This document shows, piece by piece, positions 1-5,404 of a DNA stretch of 6,512 nucleotides. The DNA comes from Devosia sp. Its GTDB lineage: Bacteria; Pseudomonadota; Alphaproteobacteria; Rhizobiales; Devosiaceae. The notes beneath the pieces are model-generated. The model made no database searches. It worked only from the letters and a program-made list of their open reading frames with translations, and had not been told where the DNA came from. Location of the stretch: assembly GCA_028290225.1 (NCBI GenBank), contig JAQGKH010000231.1:1-6512 (forward strand), read 5' to 3'. How positions within the stretch are numbered: the first letter of the stretch is position 1; each line of letters starts with the position of its first letter. Position numbers and translations under genes: made by a program.

Positions 1-43
1 TCACCGCCGCCTGGCGCCAGCGATGCGGACGCCTGGGGCTCAT
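1..43 (-). CDS. Start of a third gene of the ABC exporter operon (partial)
   Basis: An ATG at 43-41 overlaps the permease stop codon as ATGA, the usual arrangement for translationally coupled genes. Fourteen codons are visible before the window ends, reading MSPRRPHRWRQAAV, with no stop. The arginine-rich start could be the n-region of a signal peptide or just a basic N-terminus, and too little is visible to name a function. No strong ribosome binding site precedes it, which fits coupling to the permease. The position suggests an accessory protein of the exporter. That this is a gene at all rests only on the overlap and the open frame. Confidence 0.45.
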   Translation of the reverse strand, partial: MSPRRPHRWRQAAV

Positions 44-852
44 GAGCGCCCGAAGTCCAGCAGCGCCACCACAAAGAACACGATCGCCATGCCAACAATG
101 ATGGCGGGCCCATAAGCCGGCGTGAACTGGTTGAAGCCGATCAGCACGCCACGCAGGCTATCCACCGCATAAGTGATCGGGTTGATCTGAATAAGGAACA
201 CCAGCCATTCGGGATAGCTGGCCGTGGTTTGGGTGCGGCTCAGGGCCGGATCCAGAGGAAACACCGAGGATGAAGTAAAATAGAGAGGTAATATCAAGGT
301 GTTGGAGAAAACTCCGAATCCTTCGAAGCTACGCACCCGGGCCGCCAGGATAACCCCGAAGCAGGTCAGGCCGAAGGACAGCAGGAACATGAAGCCCAGC
401 GCCGTGAGCACCTGCTGGGGCGTCATGGTCACATCGGCAAAGCGCGCCAGGATCAGCACCACGGCGCCATGCAAGGTGGCGACAGTGCTGCCGCCCAGAA
501 CCTTGCCGAGCAGAACCAGCGGCTTGGGCATGGGTGAAACCAGCACCTCGCGCAAGAACCCGAACTCGCGATCCCAGATCACCGACACCGCGAACTGGAT
601 CGAGGTGTACATGATGTTGAGCACGATCACCGCGGGAAACAGGAACTGCAGATAGGTATAGGGGATGACATAGCGCACCTCCCCATAGACCTCGCCGCGG
701 AAGTAGGGATTGAGCCCCACCCCCAGGATCAGCAGCCAGATCAATGGCCGACTCACCCCGCCGATCATCTGGCCGCGATCGCGCGTGGCGCGGGTGACTT
801 CGCGCAGCCATACGCCATAAACACCGCGCAGCAGGGGCAAGATGGCGTTCAT
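40..852 (-). CDS. ABC-2 type transporter permease (NodJ/DrrB-like)
   Basis: This 270-residue integral membrane protein is the channel-forming half of an ABC-2 exporter in the inner membrane. Hydrophobic segments lie near residues 36-50, 68-92, 111-137, 147-170, 178-200 and 240-266, the six-helix pattern of the family. The loop WDREFGFLREVLVSPMPKP (93-111) is the typical ABC-2 motif that precedes the helix beginning PLVLLGK. I chose the ATG at 852 because GGAG stands about eight bases before it; the open frame runs further up to 951 but that stretch is low-complexity and unlike the family. The gene begins 55 bases after the ATPase stop, so the two form one operon. Its stop overlaps the next gene. 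The substrate cannot be read from the sequence; drug, lipid or oligosaccharide export are all known for relatives. Function class is secure. Confidence 0.92.
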   Translation of the reverse strand: MNAILPLLRGVYGVWLREVTRATRDRGQMIGGVSRPLIWLLILGVGLNPYFRGEVYGEVRYVIPYTYLQFLFPAVIVLNIMYTSIQFAVSVIWDREFGFLREVLVSPMPKPLVLLGKVLGGSTVATLHGAVVLILARFADVTMTPQQVLTALGFMFLLSFGLTCFGVILAARVRSFEGFGVFSNTLILPLYFTSSSVFPLDPALSRTQTTASYPEWLVFLIQINPITYAVDSLRGVLIGFNQFTPAYGPAIIVGMAIVFFVVALLDFGRS

Positions 853-907
853 TCTGTTGCTCCTGCAGGGTTGTTGCGGCCATACCGGAACGCGCGATCC
901 CCCACCA

Positions 908-1882
908 TCATCGCCGCCCTGCCCGCCTGCCGGCAGCCTGTTCGGCGTCACGACGCCCGGCCGCCCGGTCCCGCAATTCGGTTCCGGTCAGGGACAGGAA
1001 CACGCTTTCAAGGCTCGGCTGTTCAAGGCGCATTTCGCTGAGTTGGCTGCCGAAGCTGGCGAGGAACCGATCCACGAACCCTTCGTCCGTAGCCGGGACG
1101 GCAAGGCGATTATTGCCCAGATGCCGCGCCTCGGGAAAACGGGCGATGATCGCCTGACGGGTCGGCTCGTCTCGCGGAACCAGGTGGATCCAGCTCTTGC
1201 CATGGGCAAGCTTAAGCTCGGCAGGCGTGCCTTGGGTGAGGATGGCACCATTGTTGATGATGCAGACCTGATCGGCGGTCTCGACCTCTTCGATATAATG
1301 GGTAGTCGTCAGCACGGTCAGTTCGCGCTCGCGGCGCAACTGCTCGAGATATTGCCAGATACGTTCGCGCGTCTGGGCGTCGAGGCCGACCGTGGGTTCA
1401 TCCAGAAACAGGATGGCCGGATTGTGCAGCAACGCGCGGGCGATTTCGAGCCGCCGCCGCATGCCGCCCGAAAAGCTGCGCACGATGGCGTCGCGCCAGT
1501 CCTGCAGTTCCACCAGCGCCAGCATCTCGTCGATCCGCTGGCGTCGCTCGCGGCCGGGCATGCCATAAACCAGCCCATGGAAGTTCAGGTTTTCATAAGC
1601 GCTCAGGCGATCGTCAAGGCTGGAGTCCTGGAACACCACCCCGATCCGCTTGCGGGCCGCCGTGGGGCTGCGCGCCACATCGATGCCATCGACCTCGGCG
1701 TTCCCGCTATCGGCCTTTTGCAAGGTACAAAGGATGCTGATCAGCGTGGTCTTGCCGGCACCGTTTGGCCCGAGCAGGGCAAAGCTGGAGCCGCGGGCAA
1801 TGGACAAGCTGACATTCTCGAGCGCCGGCTTGCCCGCATAGGCGTGCGACAGATTGTCGACTCGGACGGAGGGCGGGGTCAT
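908..1882 (-). CDS. ABC transporter ATP-binding protein (NodI/DrrA-like)
   Basis: This 324-residue cytoplasmic ATPase powers the ABC-2 permease encoded just downstream. All nucleotide-binding motifs are present: Walker A GPNGAGKT (38-45), Q-loop Gln85 in VVFQDSSLD, signature FSGGMRRRLEIARALL (137-152), Walker B ILFLDEP (157-163) and switch histidine His195 in TTTHYIEE. The C-terminal end of the domain, LEQPSLESVFLSLTGTELRD (286-305), is typical of the DrrA/NodI subgroup of exporters. The last 20 residues are rich in arginine and alanine and look like an unstructured tail. The ATG at 1882 is preferred because the family begins shortly before the first strand (VRVDNLSHAY) and GGGGGA precedes it; the frame stays open upstream to 2077, but that extension has no domain character. 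The operon is preceded by a long structured leader. The transported substrate is unknown. Confidence 0.93.
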   Translation of the reverse strand: MTPPSVRVDNLSHAYAGKPALENVSLSIARGSSFALLGPNGAGKTTLISILCTLQKADSGNAEVDGIDVARSPTAARKRIGVVFQDSSLDDRLSAYENLNFHGLVYGMPGRERRQRIDEMLALVELQDWRDAIVRSFSGGMRRRLEIARALLHNPAILFLDEPTVGLDAQTRERIWQYLEQLRRERELTVLTTTHYIEEVETADQVCIINNGAILTQGTPAELKLAHGKSWIHLVPRDEPTRQAIIARFPEARHLGNNRLAVPATDEGFVDRFLASFGSQLSEMRLEQPSLESVFLSLTGTELRDRAAGRRDAEQAAGRRAGRR

Positions 1883-1934
1883 GCCCACATTCCCCCGACG
1901 GGGCGGCGCAGAAGCGAAGCGGGAATGGCGAAAC

Positions 1935-1950
1935 CCCCGGTTTGCCGGGG
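1935..1950 (-). terminator. Terminator-like hairpin in the leader of the exporter operon
   Basis: CCCCGG (1935-1940) and CCGGGG (1945-1950) form a six-pair G+C stem with a four-base loop. Read on the minus strand it is followed by GGTTTCGCC, a weak T-rich tail. It lies about 50 bases before the ATPase start, so it could end a short leader RNA, act as an attenuator, or simply be an incidental hairpin. The T-tract is poor, which lowers confidence. Confidence 0.35.
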
Positions 1951-2079
1951 CTTGAGGGCTGCTCGGATCATGCCTGCTTTTGCTCCATCCGGGGGTGGAG
2001 AGCAAGCGCTGAACAGCTCGTTCAATGGCCCGAACTCTCTGGAAAAGTGGGTTGCAATTCCTATGTGAGGCAAGCATGA
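1935..2079 (-). other. Structured leader or small RNA candidate upstream of the exporter operon
   Basis: The stretch 1883-2176 between the divergent ATPase and pseudoazurin genes holds no convincing gene. On the minus strand it has unusual pairing potential. Bases 2079-2070 can pair with 1977-1968 (ten positions, one of them G-U) and enclose about 90 bases. Inside are a hairpin from CTCCA (1983-1987) with TGGAG (1996-2000) and a smaller GAAC/GTTC hairpin. After the closing stem comes the terminator-like hairpin at 1950-1935. A TATAAA on the minus strand (2107-2102) could be a -10 element, though I see no good -35. This could be a regulatory leader, an attenuator or a separate small RNA. It matches no RNA family that I recognise. 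Confidence 0.25.
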
Positions 2080-2122
2080 CGCGGCCAGCGACGCATTCAC
2101 CTTTATAAATGGCTGTTGTGCG

Positions 2123-2148
2123 GGAACATCATCAGTGTGCTCCCGGTT
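2123..2148 (+). promoter_or_regulatory. Possible EcfG-like promoter of the pseudoazurin gene
   Basis: GGAAC (2123-2127) is followed after 17 bases by GGTT (2145-2148), against the EcfG consensus GGAAC, 16-17 bases, CGTT: a perfect -35 and three of four bases at -10. The last -10 base lies 28 bases from the first base of the proposed start codon, almost the same distance as in the better-matching promoter of the DUF4142 gene. Real but imperfect; a chance match is possible. Confidence 0.35.
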
Positions 2149-2176
2149 GTTGTTGTAGTTCCCTCAGGAGGCTAAA

Positions 2177-2620
2177 ATTCGTACTCTCAAAACCCTCGGT
2201 CTCGCCTTTGTAGCGGCTTCCGCCTTTTCCTTCCCGGCTTTCGCGGTGGATTACCAGGTCCACATGCTCAACAAGGGCGCCGATGGCCAAACCATGGTGT
2301 TCGAGCCCGCCCTGACCCAGATTGCCGTTGGGGACACGGTTACCTTCGTGCCCACCGACAAGGGCCACAATGCTGAAACCATCGCTGACATGCTGCCCGA
2401 AGGTGGCACCACCTTCAAAGGCAAGATCAACGAGCAGATCACCGTGACCTTCGAAACCGAAGGCGTTTACGGGGTCAAGTGCGCCCCGCATTTCGGCATG
2501 GGCATGGTCGCTCTCGTGGTCGTTGGCGCACCCACCAACCTTGCCGATGCGCAGGGCGTGAAGGTGCCACCCAAGGCCAAGGCTCGCTTCGACGCGCTTT
2601 ATCCGCAGATCACGCAGTAA
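2177..2620 (+). CDS. Pseudoazurin, periplasmic type 1 copper protein, with ATT start
   Basis: Pseudoazurin is a small blue copper protein that shuttles electrons in the periplasm, classically to copper nitrite reductase and other denitrification or c-type cytochrome partners. From the ATT at 2177 the protein is 147 residues: a signal peptide beginning with Arg-Thr-Leu-Lys and ending SFPAFA, then a mature part of about 124 residues starting VDYQVHMLNKG. The copper ligands are visible as His64, Cys102, His105 and Met110 (His41, Cys79, His82, Met87 of the mature form), the last three in KCAPHFGMGM. No ATG, GTG or TTG lies in frame between the stop at 2156 and the GTG at 2246, and that GTG falls exactly at the mature N-terminus, so it would lose the signal peptide. 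CAGGAG (2165-2170) sits six bases before the ATT. No nitrite or nitrous oxide reductase gene is in this window, so its redox partner is unknown. Confidence 0.9.
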   Translation: MRTLKTLGLAFVAASAFSFPAFAVDYQVHMLNKGADGQTMVFEPALTQIAVGDTVTFVPTDKGHNAETIADMLPEGGTTFKGKINEQITVTFETEGVYGVKCAPHFGMGMVALVVVGAPTNLADAQGVKVPPKAKARFDALYPQITQ

Positions 2621-2629
2621 GCCGGCTTG

Positions 2630-2675
2630 GCGCAACCCGTTTGGTTGCGCATCCCGCAACAGCAAAGCTGTTGCG
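2630..2675. repeat. Two tandem hairpins after pseudoazurin
   Basis: Two perfect inverted repeats stand close together: GCGCAACC (2630-2637) with GGTTGCGC (2643-2650), and CGCAACAGC (2655-2663) with GCTGTTGCG (2667-2675), loop AAA. The second half also forms an imperfect direct repeat of 26-27 bases: 2644-2669 is repeated with a few changes at 2670-2696. They lie between the convergent pseudoazurin and DUF4142 genes and probably arose by local duplication. They may protect the 3' end of the mRNA or assist termination. Confidence 0.7.
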
Positions 2676-2690
2676 CATTCCTGCAAAAGC

Positions 2691-2726
2691 AAAGCCTGCC
2701 GCGCCTTTCGGAGCGGCAGGCCTTTT
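2691..2726. terminator. Bidirectional terminator between pseudoazurin and DUF4142 genes
   Basis: GCCTGCCGC (2694-2702) pairs with GCGGCAGGC (2713-2721) around a ten-base loop. On the plus strand it is followed by CTTTT; on the minus strand by TTTGCTTTTGC. It therefore suits both the pseudoazurin transcript and the convergent DUF4142 transcript, whose stop codon is about 20 bases away. Confidence 0.8.
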
Positions 2727-2746
2727 AGTTGTCGCGAAGCATTGCC

Positions 2747-3301
2747 TTATTGGGGCTTGGCGTCGGCCGGCAGCATGTCGAGATGCTCGTTCAAGGCTGG
2801 CAGCGTTGCCGCGGCATATTCCTTGACCGGCCCCGTTTCCCCCGCTTCCGCAAAGGACGAAAACAAGGACACAGCGTCCTGGTGGGCCTGATATTGCATC
2901 TTCAGGTAATCCATGTCGAAATCGGCCGACGCCGCGAGCGTGTCCATCATCTGCTGATGCACGGCATCGAGCACGGTAGGCACGGCGATCTCCAGCCCCA
3001 TGGCGGCAACCGCGTCGGTCAAGGCCTCGTTGGCCTTGGTGTGCTCGTCGATCATGTGCTGGGCGAATTCCTTGACGTCATCGCGTTCGGCCTTCTCCAG
3101 GGCCAGCTTGCTGGACTCGATCTCAAAAGTGCCCGAATAACCCGCCTGCTCAATGAACTGCGGCGTTTCCACCGGCGTGCGCGCGGAGGTGGTAGCAGAG
3201 GGATTGGCTGCGGGAGCCGCGGCGCCGGCCGGTGCCGCATCCTGAGCAAAGGCCGTGCCGCTCAACAAGACGAGGGCTGCAAGCGCAAGTGTGGTTCGCA
3301 T
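2747..3301 (-). CDS. Secreted DUF4142 (ferritin-like) protein
   Basis: This 184-residue protein belongs to the DUF4142 family, small exported helical bundles related in fold to ferritins, with no firmly established activity. A signal peptide occupies residues 1-19 (cleavage probably at AFA/QD). An Ala- and Pro-rich linker (20-46) leads to the helical domain at about 47-178. Family features visible are FIEQAGYSGTFEIESSKLAL (49-68), VKEFAQHMIDEHTKAN (76-91), DYLKMQYQAHQDAVSLF (131-147) and LPALNEHLDML (167-177). AGGAG precedes the ATG at 3301 at normal spacing. The promoter directly upstream matches the EcfG consensus, so the gene is probably induced in the general stress response. It converges on pseudoazurin and shares a terminator with it. 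Family assignment is firm; the role, presumably envelope stress protection, is inference. Confidence 0.9.
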   Translation of the reverse strand: MRTTLALAALVLLSGTAFAQDAAPAGAAAPAANPSATTSARTPVETPQFIEQAGYSGTFEIESSKLALEKAERDDVKEFAQHMIDEHTKANEALTDAVAAMGLEIAVPTVLDAVHQQMMDTLAASADFDMDYLKMQYQAHQDAVSLFSSFAEAGETGPVKEYAAATLPALNEHLDMLPADAKPQ

Positions 3302-3328
3302 GGGGTATCTCCTCTATGGTTGGTAAAC

Positions 3329-3353
3329 AACGGCCTGCCAATTTCTTTGTTCC
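3329..3353 (-). promoter_or_regulatory. EcfG-type general stress promoter of the DUF4142 gene
   Basis: On the minus strand GGAAC (3353-3349) is followed after exactly 16 bases by CGTT (3332-3329). This matches the alphaproteobacterial EcfG consensus (GGAAC, 16-17 bases, CGTT) in every conserved position. It would place the transcription start roughly 20 bases before the ATG at 3301, leaving room for the AGGAG ribosome binding site. Confidence 0.75.
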
Positions 3354-3431
3354 GGGTACTTGCCCATTCTGCTTGGACGAGGGCGCGTGGATGCCAAACA
3401 AGCGCGGGTAAAAGCGCGCAATTTACAGAGC

Positions 3432-3455
3432 AACGGGTGTTCGTCCGCTCCCGTT
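3432..3455. promoter_or_regulatory. Inverted repeat in front of the sugar dehydrogenase, possible operator
   Basis: AACGGG (3432-3437) and CCCGTT (3450-3455) form a perfect inverted repeat with a 12-base spacer, about 45 bases before the sugar dehydrogenase start. The spacing would suit a dimeric regulator. No promoter hexamers are clear nearby, and a six-base repeat can occur by chance. Confidence 0.25.
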
Positions 3456-3500
3456 ATCGTTAGCTTGGGCTAAATCTGTTCCGCCAATCGAGACGCCCCC

Positions 3501-4802
3501 ATGAACGCCAGTGCCGTTTTCGCCCGTGTCGTTGCCGCTGTTGGCGCCATCGCCGTCGCCGTCCGCCATTCCGGCGATGGTCCTCGCTCCCCCGTTTACG
3601 GCACCACCCCCACCATTCCGGTGGCCAAGGCGCAGGGCACGATCCCGACCCTGAAGATGCCGACGGCCAAGGGCTGGGAGAACGGGCACACCCCCACGGC
3701 CGCCGCCGGGCTCAAGGTGACGGCGTTCGCCGCCAAGCTCGACCATCCCCGCAACATGCATGTCCTGCCCAATGGCGACGTGCTGGTGGCGGAGTCGATG
3801 GGCGAATCGGGAGAGCCCAGGACGCTGTTCGACCATGCCATGTCGAGCACCATGAAGCGGGCCAAGGCTTCGGGCGACAGCCCCAATCGCATCATGCTGC
3901 TGCGCGATGCCGATGGCGATGGCGTGGCCGAAATCCGCCATGTGTTCATCGCCGATGTGCGCCAGCCCTATGGCATGGTGCTGTTGGGCGACACGCTTTA
4001 TGTGGGCGCCAGCGACGCCGTGCTCGCCTACCCCTATGAAGCGGGCGCCACGCAGATCACGGCAACCCCGCGCAAGCTGATGAGCACCAGGCCCGGCGGG
4101 CATTGGACGCGCAATCTCATCGCCAGCACCGATGGCACCAAGCTGTATGTGGCAGTGGGGTCGCTGAGCAATATCGGTGACTCTGGCCTCGAAGCCGAGA
4201 TCGACCGGGCTTGCATCCACGAGCTGGATCTGGCGACCGGCCGGTCGCGCGAGTTCGCCGGCGGGCTGCGCAATCCTGTCGGCCTTGCCTGGGAGCCAAC
4301 CACGGGGTCCTTGTGGACAGTGGTCAATGAGCGCGACGGGCTGGGGGACGAAACCCCGCCCGATTACCTGACCTCGGTTCGCGACGGCGGATTCTACGGC
4401 TGGCCCTACAGCTATTGGGGCCAGACCGTGGACGATCGGGTGCCCCAGGACCCGACCAAGGTTGCGACCGCCCTGGCGCCCGATTATGCGCTGGGCGGCC
4501 ACACCGCTTCGCTGGGCCTGTGCTGGCTGCCCGAGGGCACCCTGCCCGGCTTTCCCGCCGGCATGGCGATTGGCCAGCACGGCTCATGGAACCGCAGCCA
4601 GCTGAGCGGCTACAAGCTCACCTTCGTGCCGTTCGAGAACGGCAAGCCGGTGGGCCTGCCGCGCGACATCCTCACCGGCTTCCTGTCGCCCGACGAGAAG
4701 TTCTCCTTTGGCCGGCCCGTGGGCGTGGCCCTGGCGGCGGATGGATCGGTCCTGATGGCCGACGATGTGGGCGATGTGATCTGGCGCATCGCCGCCGCAT
4801 AA
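3501..4802 (+). CDS. PQQ-dependent sugar dehydrogenase (L-sorbosone dehydrogenase family)
   Basis: The 433-residue product is a six-bladed beta-propeller quinoprotein of the family that includes soluble aldose dehydrogenases and L-sorbosone dehydrogenase. Such enzymes oxidise sugars or sugar aldehydes in the periplasm with PQQ and pass electrons to cytochromes or copper proteins. Visible family motifs are GLKVTAFAAKLDHPRN (70-85), the propeller strand VLPNGDVLVAES (88-99), an EF-hand-like calcium loop DADGDG (136-141), GGHWTRNL (199-206), GFYGWPYSYWG (297-307), GGHTASLGL (332-340) and GQHGSWNR (358-365). The conserved histidines 201, 334 and 360 are present. The N-terminus has a hydrophobic stretch (5-21) but no clear cleavage site and no lipobox cysteine, so it may be an uncleaved anchor. 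The ribosome binding site is weak. No PQQ synthesis gene is in view. The true substrate cannot be told; relatives are often over-annotated as sorbosone-specific. Confidence 0.9.
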   Translation: MNASAVFARVVAAVGAIAVAVRHSGDGPRSPVYGTTPTIPVAKAQGTIPTLKMPTAKGWENGHTPTAAAGLKVTAFAAKLDHPRNMHVLPNGDVLVAESMGESGEPRTLFDHAMSSTMKRAKASGDSPNRIMLLRDADGDGVAEIRHVFIADVRQPYGMVLLGDTLYVGASDAVLAYPYEAGATQITATPRKLMSTRPGGHWTRNLIASTDGTKLYVAVGSLSNIGDSGLEAEIDRACIHELDLATGRSREFAGGLRNPVGLAWEPTTGSLWTVVNERDGLGDETPPDYLTSVRDGGFYGWPYSYWGQTVDDRVPQDPTKVATALAPDYALGGHTASLGLCWLPEGTLPGFPAGMAIGQHGSWNRSQLSGYKLTFVPFENGKPVGLPRDILTGFLSPDEKFSFGRPVGVALAADGSVLMADDVGDVIWRIAAA

Positions 4803-4814
4803 GCGGGGCAAGAG

Positions 4815-4839
4815 CTGCGGGCTTCGGAGCCCGCAGTTT
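4815..4839 (+). terminator. Terminator of the sugar dehydrogenase
   Basis: CTGCGGGCT (4815-4823) and AGCCCGCAG (4828-4836) form a perfect nine-pair stem with a TCGG loop, followed by TTTAAG. It starts 12 bases after the stop codon. The T-run is short, but the stem is very stable. Confidence 0.75.
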
Positions 4840-4844
4840 AAGAC

Positions 4845-4876
4845 GGGAATAGCCGATCTTTTCGGCTACCCCTTTT
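4845..4876. terminator. Second terminator hairpin between convergent genes
   Basis: TAGCCGA (4850-4856) pairs with TCGGCTA (4862-4868), and the stem extends past a two-base bulge by GGG (4845-4847) with CCC. On the plus strand CTTTT follows, giving a good intrinsic terminator in tandem with the one before it. On the minus strand the tail is weaker (TTCCCGTCTT) but it could still serve the convergent small gene ending at 4935. A further imperfect hairpin, TGCCAG (4895-4900) with CTGGCA (4924-4929), lies directly after that gene's stop codon. Confidence 0.6.
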
Positions 4877-4934
4877 CGCGCGTGCTGGGCGCAGTGCCAG
4901 CGCGCCGGGCCGTGCGGCTGTGCCTGGCAGTTGC

Positions 4935-5279
4935 TTAGTTGGGCGACAGGCCGAAATTGCCTTCGCTGCACAGCTCGATGCTCAATTTCTCAACATCGAT
5001 GCGCTCGCCACCCTCGATCCACAGCTCGCTCGATAATTCCACCGCGGCGTCGGCGGCAGCTTCAGCGCCAGCCTCGGCGTTGGGCTCATCCGCGGCAGCT
5101 TGCGCCACGGGCGAAGGCGTTTCGCCCTTACGCATCTCGTCGCATTTAGCCTGCACCTCGGCCATCTGATCTGCCGGCACGGCCTTGCCGCCGATGCGAT
5201 GCTCTTCCTGGGCAAAGGCGATGCCGGGCAGCCCCAGGGCGGCAACAACAGCAAGGGACAGAACTGTTCTGGTGATCAT
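4935..5279 (-). CDS. Small exported protein of unknown function
   Basis: I do not recognise this 114-residue protein. It has a clear signal peptide: basic start (MITRT), hydrophobic core, and a cleavage site at AFA/QEEH after about residue 23. The mature part is acidic. It begins with EEHRIGGKAVPADQMAEVQA, then has an Ala- and Glu-rich low-complexity middle (about 60-82), and ends with IDVEKLSIELCSEGNFGL. Two cysteines, one in AKCDEM and one in ELCSEG, flank the low-complexity part and could form a disulfide in the periplasm. GGAG stands eight bases before the ATG at 5279. The next gene upstream on the same strand ends 125 bases away, so an operon is possible but not evident. The signal peptide, good ribosome binding site and non-random composition make it a real gene; no function can be offered. 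Confidence 0.8.
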   Translation of the reverse strand: MITRTVLSLAVVAALGLPGIAFAQEEHRIGGKAVPADQMAEVQAKCDEMRKGETPSPVAQAAADEPNAEAGAEAAADAAVELSSELWIEGGERIDVEKLSIELCSEGNFGLSPN

Positions 5280-5404
5280 TGGATAGCTCCATTGACGGGT
5301 GCGGTTCGCACCATGAAGCCTTAAGCATTCGATCAAAGCTTGGTTGCCGCGCACCAGCACGTGAGCATCGGCCTGCCGCCCTGGAACTGCAAGGCCGCGA
5401 TTGA

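Noticed and set aside
842..2068. Long plus-strand open frame of about 400 codons opposite the ATPase gene
   Set aside because: It is the antisense shadow of a gene with all ABC motifs, is Gly/Ala/Arg-rich without domain features, and is explained by high G+C codon use.
1883..2077. N-terminal extension of the ATPase by 65 residues
   Set aside because: The extra residues are Arg/Pro/Ser-rich and domainless, and the ATG at 1882 has a suitable ribosome binding site and family-typical position.
1879..2100. Minus-strand frame of 73 codons starting GTG at 2100 in the leader region
   Set aside because: It runs through the hairpin at 1935-1950 and past the ATPase start, and has no family-like or signal sequence; the region is better seen as a leader.
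1960..2100. SRP RNA or 6S RNA as explanation of the structured leader
   Set aside because: The conserved SRP motif with GGAAGCAGC is absent, and no 6S-type neighbours or recognisable long double-stranded rod with a central bubble could be confirmed by eye.
2132..2692. Minus-strand frame of 186 codons opposite pseudoazurin
   Set aside because: Antisense shadow; it crosses the terminator hairpins between the convergent genes.
3423..4580. Long minus-strand open frame of about 385 codons opposite the sugar dehydrogenase
   Set aside because: Low-complexity His/Gly/Ala-rich translation in antisense to a well-recognised enzyme; no ribosome binding site or family resemblance.
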